Source: Dipteris shenzhenensis (taxonomy: Eukaryota > Polypodiophyta > Polypodiopsida > Gleicheniales). Taken from it: a stretch of DNA of 64,000 nucleotides. The DNA is taken from NCBI GenBank assembly GCA_047967505.1, contig CM106541.1, one strand, 5' to 3'. The notes under the pieces were generated by a model that was not told the origin of the DNA, searched no databases, and saw only the letters and a list, made by a program, of their open reading frames with translations. This document shows, piece after piece, positions 34,640 through 44,780 of this stretch. Numbering within the stretch: position 1 is the first letter of the stretch; every line of letters begins with the position of its first letter. Made by a program: the position numbers and the translations under genes.

Positions 34640-37600
34640 ATGTCTTCATCTTCGACAAATAGCTCCAGTGAGGATGAATCCCTCCATATCCACCATTGCG
34701 AAATGTAGTTGGAGCAAAAAATCAAATGTCTGTGTGATCGATGTCGAGGAAACATGTATCATGCACGCAGGATTACACTCAATCATATCTCAAAGTATGG
34801 AGAATGGGATGTGACCGTAAACAGGGTAAGGGTTTGTAAGTTAAGGTTGATTGAGATAGCTATGAGTGTTCATATGTTTGAGTTATGATCCCGTTTTAAT
34901 TTGATACAGGATGTAGTGCCACACCCGCATATGTTGCCCTATGCCCGTCGTGAGGAGGCGAAGCATCAGCGATATGAGGTGGGATCTTCAGGAAGGACCG
35001 TTACGGATGCATGGAGTGATGGTGATAGTAGCCCTCAGCCATTACCTCATGAAGCTGTGGAGGAGGAGGTGTTTGATGATATGGTGTGGGATTTATATGT
35101 CCATCAAGGGAGGGATGATAGCATGGAGCAGGATGATCTTTTTACTACAGCATTGACTCCATTATTTGAGGGGTGCACATTCTCTATTCTACGTGCCTCC
35201 CTTGAGTTACTAAACTTGCAAACCATCTATGGATGGAGCAATGCAAGTTTGAATGCATTAGTCAAGTAAGCTGCTTTAAAGTATATTTTGCAAACATGGT
35301 GAATTATGCTAGTGGGTCAATTACTCGAATGCTTTTCCTCATTTATGGTCTTCACGTGCAGGCTATTGTGTAAAATGCTTCCAAGGGAGAATAAACTACC
35401 GACCTCAAGAGATATGGCAAGGCAACATGTGACCTCTCTTGGAGGATTAGATTACAATCACATCCATGCATGTGTCAACGATTGCGTTTTGTTTCGTGGA
35501 CTACATAAGGATGCAGGAGAGTGTCCTACTTGTGGAGAGGCAAGATATAGAGCAGATCTCAAAACCTGGGACGTGCCTCGTAAGGTTCTGCGACATTTTC
35601 CCATAATCCCTGACATCCAACATATGTTCAAGTGCAAATCTATTGCAGAGCTCATGTCCCACCTGATCATCCTAGATATGTTGCCCCTTGGAATGAAGTC
35701 CTCCCACAATCACTCACCGCGGGAGATTGGATGAGAATTTGGGACGGTTCCACGACTCCTCCACCACTTGGCATGAGCTGGTAAGGGTTTGTAACTATTG
35801 GCTGGAAGTAAAGTTTGGCTATATTGGCTCGAAGTAAAGATTGCCCGCTAACACTTTATTTTGTTTAGATACTTCATCTTTTATCATTTACTATATTGGT
35901 CCCACCTCAAGATCATTCATCTGCTTGATCCCATGCATATCTTCAAGAATGTGGCATCTACCATTTGGGAGCATTTGAATGGGACACGAGATTCCGCAGG
36001 CATAAGGGAGGATCTACGCACCATAGGGAGGATGCATGAAGCTTGGCCTCAAGAGAGACCAAATGGGCATGTTTTTTTACCTCATGCACTGTGGATGTTA
36101 TCAAAGCTAGAGATGGCGACGGTGAAGCGCACTATTACTACAATTCGTACTCCCACTGGATGCATGAGGTGTTTGAAGGGAGCCTTTACAAAGAGCAAGA
36201 AAAGAGGTGTAGAGCAATTATATGGCTTGAAATCTCATGATTGGCACAGGATGCTCCAAGTAAGTATTTTATGTGCATAATATCTTTTTCCTTTCAAATT
36301 TGTGAGTGAATAATTATAAGCAACTAATCAACCACCTCCTCGTGGGTTCAGTTCATACTACCTACTAGCATTTCATGTAGTGCATTGAAGGACGTGAAAG
36401 ATTGTATTTACAAGATGGGCGAGCTTGTGAGGTACTTTACATGATACAAAAGATGATGCGTATCAATGCTCCATGCAAGTTTGAATGCATATTGCGAATA
36501 TGCTGTACTTTTTCATTTCTAGGTATGTGAGCTCAAAGGAAATAGATCCCACCATGCTTGAGAATGCTCGAGTTATGTGAGTGGAGGCGGTTTGTTTAGT
36601 GAAGGAGACATTTCCACGCTCTATTCTCACAAGCTAACTACATCTCATAGTGCATTTGGTGGATGAGATTGCTATATGCGGTACTATACATGCACGATGG
36701 TTGTTCTTCCTCGAGCGCTTCATGAAGACCTTGAAGAGCTTCGTGAGACAAAATGCAAGACCCGAAGGTAGCATGGCTGAGGGTTGGTTGGTATAAGAGT
36801 CACTTGTATATATTTTTGAGTTTCTTGTTGATGTGGATAGCTCTCTCCCACGACTATGGAGAGATGATGAAGACCTAAGGATGACCTCTATTGTGCCTCA
36901 AGGAAAAGGACGCAACAAAGTAATAGACACGGAGTTGCATAATAGTATCAACCTCTTTTGCGTGCTTAATAGTGATGTAATGAAAAGATGGGTGACAAGA
37001 TATGAGGATGCAAAGGCAAGAAGACAAGAAGAAAGGGCCCTCTTTCGTACACACCACGGATCTCGTGTGCCATACCCTCAGTATCTAAGAGCACTTCCAG
37101 AGGATATTCATGTGGATTGGCTAGTTGATGAAATGGAGAAAGCAGAGAAAGACGAGGGGATGCATATCACAATGGAAGAATGGGAGTATGCTAGGGGATG
37201 CATGAGCAAGGTCAGTATATAGAATGTTATGCATAAGTTAGGAGCTTTCAATAATTTAGATTGCTTATTTAATTGATTTTTTCTTGGTGTAGTGCACTAT
37301 GTTCAATGCTATATGGTGTGAGGGAAAGCATTTTCGAACACAACGGATTGATGAAAAGAGAAACACACAAGATTGCGGCGTCATTGCTAGCTTTGAGGGA
37401 GCCAATGGAGCCATGGATGATTATTGTGGCATGATCCAAGATATTATTATGCTTGACTTTCGACGCTTCTTTGTGTATGTTTTGGATGTAAAGTGGTTTA
37501 AGGACGTGGTGGAAAGAGGCCCTAATGCAACAATCAAACGCCATGCAAGTGGCTTTGTAACTATTGACTCCACAAAGTTTTGGCAAAGTAGGAGGGACAC

Positions 37601-38060
37601 ACTAGTACTGCCGCAACAATGTGAACAGGTATCGTGCACACATATAAAAATACTTGCTTTTAAATATTTGATGCAAGAAAAATAACATGATTGTATTTGT
37701 GTTTGAATTAGGTTGTCTATCAACCAATGGTGGATAATAATAGATGGTGGCATGTCATACCTATCATGCCACGTTCCAAAGTGATGTATAATACATTTAC
37801 TAATATGGAGCGTATGGAGGATGATCATGGCCATGGACGTGATGATGATCATGATACAAGAGAGGAGGATGATCATGAGATAGGAGATACAGATATTGAG
37901 GCCATTATCCATTAGGACGAGGCTACCATTCGAGATGCTGATTTCAATGAGCACATGAGTGGCACAAGTAGTAGTGGGTTGAATGTATTTGTAGATCTAA
38001 ACACTTGTTTGGATTTTGAGGTAAATAGTTTGGCAAGGGTTGATCTCATTGAGGATGAGA
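34640..38060 (+). pseudogene. TNPD (tnp2-type) transposase, element 4
   Basis: Exon A is 34640-34825: a Ser-rich start with CLCDRCRRNMYHARR-like sequence, resembling the transposase-associated domain, with one TAG. Exon B is 34910-35265 and open. Exon C starts at 35362 (ECPTCGEARYR, FPIIPDIQHMF). At about 35658 the sequence jumps to the end of exon D, deleting ~640 bp that hold the tnp2 core around MDGVNPFG. Downstream are the LDPMHIFKNV exon, the DUF4218 exon with TGA and two TAA codons, an intact DUF4216 exon (37299-37629) and an acidic last exon with a TAG. The gene cannot make active transposase. Confidence 0.85.
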
Positions 38061-38234
38061 TTGACCATAGTCCCATAATTGATATTGGCAAAATATATTA
38101 CATATTGTCTCATTCTCCTCATCTCACTTAATTCTTGTATATGTGGGCTTGCAAAAATTTATGTGCTTTGGTAATCATGGGAAATGTTTGGAAAGCAATG
38201 ATGTACACCAAAATCTCACTTTCTGTATTCTCTG

Positions 38235-38524
38235 GTTTGCATCTATCTACGCGTCTAAATGCACGTCTGATTCTCAGTGCAAATGCGCAAATAAATGCAC
38301 TAATACATGCGCAAATAGACACACTGATAAACACGATGTTAGACGGGCCCGTATTTTCTCAGTTTAGATGCGCAATTAGACGTGTTAATACATGCGTAAA
38401 CAGATGAGTTGTTAGACGTGCTTTTAGACGTGCCCATAATTCCTCTACTAAAGCAACACCTATAGACGCGCCCGCTATTTTGCGCATCTACCAAGCGCGT
38501 CTATAGTTGCTTTGTGTTGTTGTG
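38235..38524. repeat. Right subterminal array and terminus, element 4
   Basis: AGACGCG-type motifs in both orientations end in the 17-bp terminal repeat. The array is close to that of element 2 (12885-13171) and mirrors element 1 (5466-5760). Confidence 0.8.
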
Positions 38525-39059
38525 TTTGTAGATCTAAACACTCGTTTGGATTTTGAAGTAGATAGTTTGGCAAGGGTTGATCTCATTGAGAATGAGATTT
38601 AACTGTAGCCCATCATTGATATTGGCAAAACTATTTTACATATTGTCTCATTCTCTTCACCTCGCTTAATTCTTGTATATGTGGGCTTGCAAAAAAGAAT
38701 TGATGTTTTTGTTAAAATTATGTGCTTTGGTAATCATGGGCAATGTTTGGAAAGCAATGATGTACACCAAAATCTCACTTTTTGTATTCTCTATTTTGCA
38801 TCTAAATACGAGTCTAATTCCTAGTGTAAACAGACTAATACACGCGTAAATAGATGCACTGATAAACACAATGTTAGACAAGCCCGTATTTTCTCAGTGT
38901 AGATGCACAAATAGACGTGTTAATACATGCACAAATAGACAAGCTGTTAGATGCGCTATTAGACGTGCCCATAATTTCACTATTCAAGCAACGCCTATAG
39001 ATGCGCCTGCTATTTTGCGCATCTATCAAGCGCGTCTATAGTTGCTTTGTGTTGTTGTG
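38525..39059 (+). mobile_element. Extra CACTA-like right end, directly behind element 4
   Basis: It starts inside the last TNPD exon (TTTGTAGATCTAAACAC, as at 37988), runs through a complete right subterminal array and ends with a second right terminus at 39059. No matching left part precedes it. Two right ends therefore lie in tandem in the same orientation. Confidence 0.8.
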
Positions 39060-39655
39060 CATATTGCTCCATTTGGATCCTTCGTGCCTCCACGTGCTGC
39101 ACACTAGGTTCCTCCCTCGCTGACTTCATTGCTTTCTTCCACTCATGCTTGTGAGCAGTGTGGGGTGGGCCCCTTGGTGGTTGACCTCCCTCGAGCCTGG
39201 CAAGCTCCACTAGTGCCTGCCTCTTAAGCAAAGATCTTTTATTGCCAAGTATGGTGACTTGGCCCATTTTTTTGTGAAATGAACATTGGGGGGGTTAGGG
39301 AACCTAGAGCGAATAGCAGTGAGGGTCTCATCAGCCAACCTCTTTGGATGGTCTTTGTAGTGGATAAATAAATCTTTGTAATTATTAGCAATTACAAAGC
39401 GCATGAAGGCCATGATGTCCTTGCCCCGTGCATCCATTAAGATGCCTCTTGTCTGAGTGATGTCATAGAAGATCGTACCATCACCTGAAGGCATGTCTAA
39501 ATCATTTGAATCAACCTCGTCCCCACCACCACCCCTCCCAAAGCACTGTGCCATGCATCCCCCACCACTCTCTCTGCTACTATGCCTACTACTGTGTCGT
39601 GTCAAGCTAGTACTCTAGCCACTAGTAGCTGGAGACTGCACGGGACTATGTGGAC
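39060..39655 (-). pseudogene. TNPA-position protein fragment (element 6)
   Basis: Directly after the right terminus the sequence enters the TNPA main exon, equivalent to about 32812-33400 of element 4. It has the SAREEPSVQHVEARR, DGTIFYDITQ and CMAQCFGRGGG segments in reverse. It carries small deletions (for example near 39255) and ends at about 39655, next to repeat X. Confidence 0.75.
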
Positions 39656-39679
39656 CACGTATACTGGTAGGAAACCAAA

Positions 39680-40704
39680 TCACTTCACCTGCCTTCTCGC
39701 CGTTTCCCTCCAAGAGATTTCGGCCAAGCTATTTCCGTCGATTAGTGTAAGGAGATTGTCTTTGCCACTGGATCTGAGATCCTTATAGATTCTGATGAAA
39801 GTCTCTAGGTTACCGTGCCTCTTTTTCAAAATACAGCGGTGCATTTTTGTAGAGATGGTAGATCAACGTCCTCTATTTCTTGGAGACTCTGAAATTGGTG
39901 AACTAACATAACGGCCTGATTAATTGTGCTCACATGCAATGGGGGCTTCATTTCGAGCAAGGGAGGGACTTTGGAGGAGAAGGGTTGAGGGGGTGGGGGG
40001 AGATGTTGCGTAGATGAATGCGAGGGAGTAGTACAGGAAAGATCCAAACAAGAGCGACAGTATCATTTCCTCCATTCTAAATGAATGTAAGCAGTTTGGC
40101 TGCTAACATGCACTTGAACGAAATAAGCTGCTGATGGAGCACCAATTGTGCATGACTAGTTTATCGCGAGCGAGTGCTAATTGATTTTTGGTTGATTTGC
40201 CTAGATCATGTTTGAGGCTATCTGAATCAATCGTAAGCCACGTGTAAAGAACGACGACGATGGCATTTATTAGATTATCATAACTCCAAAGCTAAATCCC
40301 ATTTTATGACGGGATAGAGACCTGCTCCGCTGGGTCTCGAGGTGGGAGTTTAGAAATTTTTTAATTTAAAGAATTAAAATTTCAAGTTTCAAGATTCTCT
40401 TGTTAAAGGGGAAATTATTTTTACTCATTGAGTGGATGATTCAAATCAAACTACTAATGTTTAAGAAAGCAACAATGAGGCAATTAACAATCACAAAGGG
40501 AAAGTCCAAAAAATTTTAATAGAGAGGCAAATAAGAGAGAGGGAGAGAGAGAGAGTTACGGGGTGAAATTGTTTTTACTCATTCAGTGAGATGATTCAAA
40601 TTTAAATACCAACTCTCAAGAAGGCCACAGTGATGCAAAAAGCAATCACCTCCAAAAAAAATTAATAGAGGAAAAGGGCCCCAAAGGGGGGGGCAGGGGG
40701 GAGA

Positions 40705-40744
<40 letters not shown>

Positions 40745-40774
40745 TGTGTATGTCGCAAGTCTGAATGCATATAT
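39680..40774 (+). repeat. Unclassified dispersed repeat X, copy 3 (5' part)
   Basis: It matches 21088-22200 closely. A GA run lies at 40714-40742. An LTR retroelement interrupts it at GAATGCATATAT. Confidence 0.75.
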
Positions 40775-41153
40775 TGTTGAGATATGGTGCCATGAGCACA
40801 TGAATTAGAGGCAAAGGTATGTGCTAAGGAATGTATTAAAGTAGACACCCTAGGATGTGGACTACATGATGTGGAGATGTGGATTGAGGATATCCAAGGA
40901 GAGATGTGGATGAGAGGATCCCACATGGTTGACTATTCAAAGGAAACTCTCTATATAAGAGGCCCATCATGTATTGTTGAATAGAAGAGAAATGCACATT
41001 CACTCAAGATTCTTTTTATGAGTCCAAGCTAATCTATCTTGGAACCTAATTGACTTGAGGTACATGTCATGAGCATTCTCTTCATCATGTCTCCACATCA
41101 GTTCCATCCACCTTAGGGTGCTCCATGGATCTTGAGGCACACACATTTTGTCA
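40775..41153 (+). repeat. 5' LTR with promoter
   Basis: A 379-bp LTR with TG...CA ends. TATATAAG at 40952-40959 is a strong TATA candidate. Transcription would begin around 40985. Confidence 0.8.
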
Positions 41154-41169
41154 TGGTATCACAGCTCCC
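41154..41169 (+). other. Primer binding site, initiator Met-tRNA type
   Basis: TGGTATCACAGCTCCC lies directly at the LTR end. It matches the common plant TGGTATCAGAGC site with one difference in the first 12 bases. Confidence 0.8.
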
Positions 41170-43099
41170 TTGCCTTCTGCTGAGGCATTGTAATCCTTGA
41201 GAGTGCGAGAGAGATTGTGAGATTGAGAGTTGTCTTGAGTGTTCTCTGTGAGAGTCCAGTTCCGATGAGAGATCTTCATCCATCCTTTGTGAGAAATTTT
41301 TGTTCATTTGAGAGGAATTTCCGTTCATTTCATTAAGAGGAATTCTATTCTATTGAGAGGAATTCTTAGTTCATCTCTATGTGAGAGAGATTCTTTGAGT
41401 TGTTTATTCAGCTCATTTCTTCTTATGAGAGAGAGTTTAAGTTCTGGTTTATTGCAGTGGAGAGACATATAGAACCAGGAGCCTATACTTTGAGAGAGAG
41501 AGCCAACCAACAACTATGATGGCAAATCTTCAACAACACCAACAAACTGCAGCAAGGCTCTAGCTTCAACTAATCTCCAAGCTTCACACTCCTAGCAACT
41601 TGACGGACAATCTTTTGCAACGACCCTCAGGCAACTCCTACACCAACTCTCGATGAACGAGCCACTTCTATAGCAGCCATTATGTAACCCTTCAACGAGC
41701 TATGGACAATTGTCTGTATGTTTTGGGCGGATTTGTGAAAGCCTGTGCTATGAGGTCCATGCAATGGAGGCTCTAGCATTGATGGCACATGGGTTGTAGC
41801 TCCCAAGGCTCTCTAGTGAGCACCCAGCCCTTCTAAGGCTCTAAGCCTTCGGCTCCAAAGCTAAACGTCCCTGCAAGAGCTCTCACCAGCCAGCTACGGC
41901 TTCCAAAGCTCCATAGCCCAAGCTACCACAGCTTTGCTCCAACACCAACCTTGAATGGGCGATGAACCTCTACATCACTATAACCCATCTCTAACAGCCA
42001 AACAGAAGGCTCACAGCATCAACAGACTACCTACCGCCTCTGCCTCAATGAACACTCACAGTGTAGTGCCTCCTCGACAAACCTCTGCCAACAAGCTTCC
42101 AACGCTTTCTCCAACATGACCAGCCTGTCCATACGAGGCCTCTCTACAACTAGCCTCCAAGCTCTCCTATCGGCCATCAACAAGCAACGCTCCAAGACGG
42201 ATAGCCTCCACGAAGTGACAAACGACCATCCCAGTGAACGACCTTCTGCCACGGGAAGGAATAGCAGCAGCTCATGCTCTGCTCATAGTCTTCAAGCCTA
42301 CGATCTGCTCCAACTGCGCCCAAGAGATCTTACATCCTGTAACGAGCCAACACTCTAGTCTAAGGCCCATACAAAGAAGAAAAGCAAAGCTTCTTGACGA
42401 TGGCCTTCACCTTCTCCTTAACGATGCCTTTGCCTTCTCCTTGACGACCCCTGCGAGCTCCAGACGATTCCCAAAAAAAGACACATGGCAGATAGAGCTT
42501 TACCTGAGTTAGGTTCATTACCTTGGGTTAAGTGATCAATGGTCAAGATTGGCTTGAAAGTCAGCCACGTGGCAAATAAGACTTGACTCTAGTAAGGTCA
42601 ATCATAGCCATGGCTAGGTTATAGGGTTAGTCACCTAGTTTCACCTCAGCACAGTAAGTAACCCCTTGCTAAGTACAGTTTGGAATGCAGCATATGAACC
42701 CCTGTGCCACATCATCAATTGAACCTCTCTTCTTTACAAAACTTCGACAAGTCGTAACTTCCAGTCCAGAAAAAGAATTTGGACACGCTCCAAAAAGGAA
42801 AAGTGATCGCCTTTTCAAGCTCTACGTGCTTGTTAGATCAAAATCATTGTTAGCAATTAGACACTACCAATATTGAAAGAAATCAATTGGTAAGACCTTT
42901 GCAACAAATGACAAATCAACGGATGAATGCAAAAAGTATGCCAAAAGCACAAGTGCATGAGGTGACCATAGCATAGAACATGGCATCCACACATAAAGCA
43001 TCAAGGCACAAAAAAGCATCATGCATCAAGCTACATCAAGCGAAGAAGACAATGATATCAAGACAAGATGTATTGAGAAACAAAAACCTTGCCAACCTT

Positions 43100-43288
43100 G
43101 CCTATATTTTGTAAATCAAGCCTAACCACCTGAGAGTAGCTATGAAAGCACCCAGGGGAAGTATTGACATGTTAAAACCACACTTGACCACCTTAAGAAG
43201 CAATGCAAGCACTAAGGGGAGGTGATGGATTTGAAACTCACATCTGACCACCTTGCAGTAGCCAATGGATCATGGCACCAAGGGGAGG
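43100..43288 (+). repeat. Three tandem ~65-bp repeats, each ending in a polypurine tract
   Basis: Each unit runs from about ACCACCTT to AAGGGGAGGT. The tracts are at about 43153-43163 (CAGGGGAAGTA), 43214-43223 and 43280-43288. Only the last abuts the LTR. Confidence 0.7.
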
Positions 43289-43358
43289 TGTTGAGATATG
43301 GTGCCATGAGCACATGAATTAGAGGCAAAGGTATGTGCTAAGGAATGTATTAAAGTAG

Positions 43359-43789
43359 TGTGTGTGTGTGTGTGTAGATATGTATATACATATTTTTACA
43401 TGTACACACACAACATATGTCTCTCTCTCCCTCTCTAAAAGTTTCTCTCTTTGTCTCTGTCTTCCCCCCCTCCCACACACACACACACACACATGCACGC
43501 ACACACACACATTTTTTATATATAGTGAAAGCACATGTGCATGCACACGCACACACATACACCTTTTTTTAAATAGTGAAAGTGTGCACGCACACACATA
43601 CACATACTACCTTTTTGGAAGTCCCCTCTTTGCAACAACGGTTGTTTGTTGTAGTTTGCTCCTCTCTTATAGGCTTGCCTTGTCAAAGGTTCTTTGATTG
43701 CAGGATTTATCTTGCGTTAGCTACCTTGGGGCACACACTATTGTATTGTTAGCCGTGTGCTTTGTGTTAATCTGTTGTGGTGGCTATAT

Positions 43790-43832
<43 letters not shown>

Positions 43833-44157
43833 CCACATGTGTTCTCTCTCTCAGGTGCCGCATGTGTTCTCAGAGGCTATGTGTCTTCTTGAGCATTGCA
43901 TGTCTTTTTGGGATGGGGCGGCGAGTCTTCTCAAAATCTTTGGGTCACCACCTTCTACCTTGTGGCTAATGGTACCATGCCATGTGGCAACTGGGGGTCA
44001 ATCCGCTCCCTCTCTGAAAACGCGTGCCTTGTGGTACCGACATGTCCTCTCTCTCTCTCTCACTATTCACTCACTCTCTCTCTCTCCCCATATATATAAA
44101 TAAATTTTAATATATTATATATCTAATATATATTATTATTTATTTATAAAATATATT
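43359..44157 (+). repeat. Unclassified dispersed repeat X, copy 3 (3' part)
   Basis: It resumes at the GT microsatellite equivalent to 22611. It includes CA runs (43480-43520), a (CT)n run (43795-43829) and the GTGCCGCATGTGTTCTC insert shared with copy 2. It ends in AT-rich sequence joined to repeat Y. About 400 bp of X expected between 40774 and 43359 are missing. Confidence 0.65.
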
Positions 44158-44250
44158 ATGGAAAGTTTGAATTCCTTGAGAGTGGGGAGGGAGAATGGGG
44201 GAGGGGAAGGAGGAAGGGGGGGGGGGCAGGGGAGGTGATGGAGACAGAGA

Positions 44251-44285
<35 letters not shown>

Positions 44286-44780
44286 AGAAGGAGGAGTGGG
44301 AAGTTTGACTTCTAGAGCGAGAAGTTTTAATTCCTTGAGGGCCATATATTGACTGTCACCTCTCCCATAACTCATTTCCAATCACATCCTCCCTCTCATC
44401 ATGTTCCCCTTCCTTCCTCTCTCCCTCTCTCTCTCCATCTCCCTTTTGCTCATGTTGCACTCCCTGCCCCCTCTCCCTCTCCCTCTCCCTTGTGTTGCAC
44501 TCCCCTCCCCCTCTAAGTTCTCCCTTTCAAATCTCCTCCCTTCTCTCCCTCTCTCTTCCCTTCCCCCTCTCTATTACTTTTTGAAACTTTGAAAGGTGTT
44601 TATTGGCACCATTATTAACTCTTGGAGATTTTAGAGTTTTGAAACTCTAAAAGGTGTTTATTAACACTATTAAGTATTGGAGATTTTAGAGGACTCTCAT
44701 GGTAAATTAGTTTCATGCATGGACCTTAACTATATATATATATGTATGTATGTATGTATGTATATATGTATGTATACGTT
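44158..44780 (+). repeat. Repeat Y, copy 2, with an uninterrupted target site and a TATG microsatellite
   Basis: It matches 30840-31383. Its second ~55-bp unit reads through GGAGATTTTAGAGG (about 44676-44690), the point where element 4 interrupts copy 1. (TA)n(TATG)n repeats at 44731-44775 adjoin the LTR that follows. Confidence 0.75.

Larger units (their letters stand above)
31384..38524 (+). mobile_element. CACTA-like element 4: 7.1-kb two-gene element with both ends
   Basis: The left terminus CACAACAAGACAAAGCACC is at 31384 and the right terminus TGCTTTGTGTTGTTGTG ends at 38524; TTT flanks both sides. The left subterminal motif array is present twice (31384-31700 and 31808-32030). Then come the reverse-strand TNPA gene (32378-33803), an intergenic zone with two internal motif clusters (33890-34060, 34440-34590), the forward TNPD gene (34640-38060) and the right array (38235-38524). 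Stops and a ~640-bp deletion in TNPD show it is no longer autonomous. Confidence 0.88.
40775..43358 (+). mobile_element. Non-coding LTR retrotransposon (2.6 kb, initiator-Met primer site)
   Basis: The 5' LTR is 40775-41153 and starts TGTTGAGATATGG and ends TTTTGTCA. The primer site TGGTATCACAGCTCCC (41154-41169) adjoins it. The interior (41170-43278) has no gag or pol frame; the longest frames are short and unrecognised. A polypurine tract (AAGGGGAGG, about 43280-43288) adjoins the 3' LTR, of which only 70 bp (43289-43358) remain before a GT microsatellite. It is a non-autonomous, LARD- or TRIM-like element inside repeat X. Confidence 0.82.

Noticed and set aside
37269-37586. Antisense frames (about 105 and 177 codons) opposite the DUF4216 exon, repeated in every element copy
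   Set aside because: They are shadows of the conserved sense exon. They vary where sense codons are synonymous and carry no recognisable domain.
40579-40926. Reverse 115-codon frame crossing the repeat X / LTR border
   Set aside because: It spans an insertion boundary and a GA run, so it cannot be an old gene.
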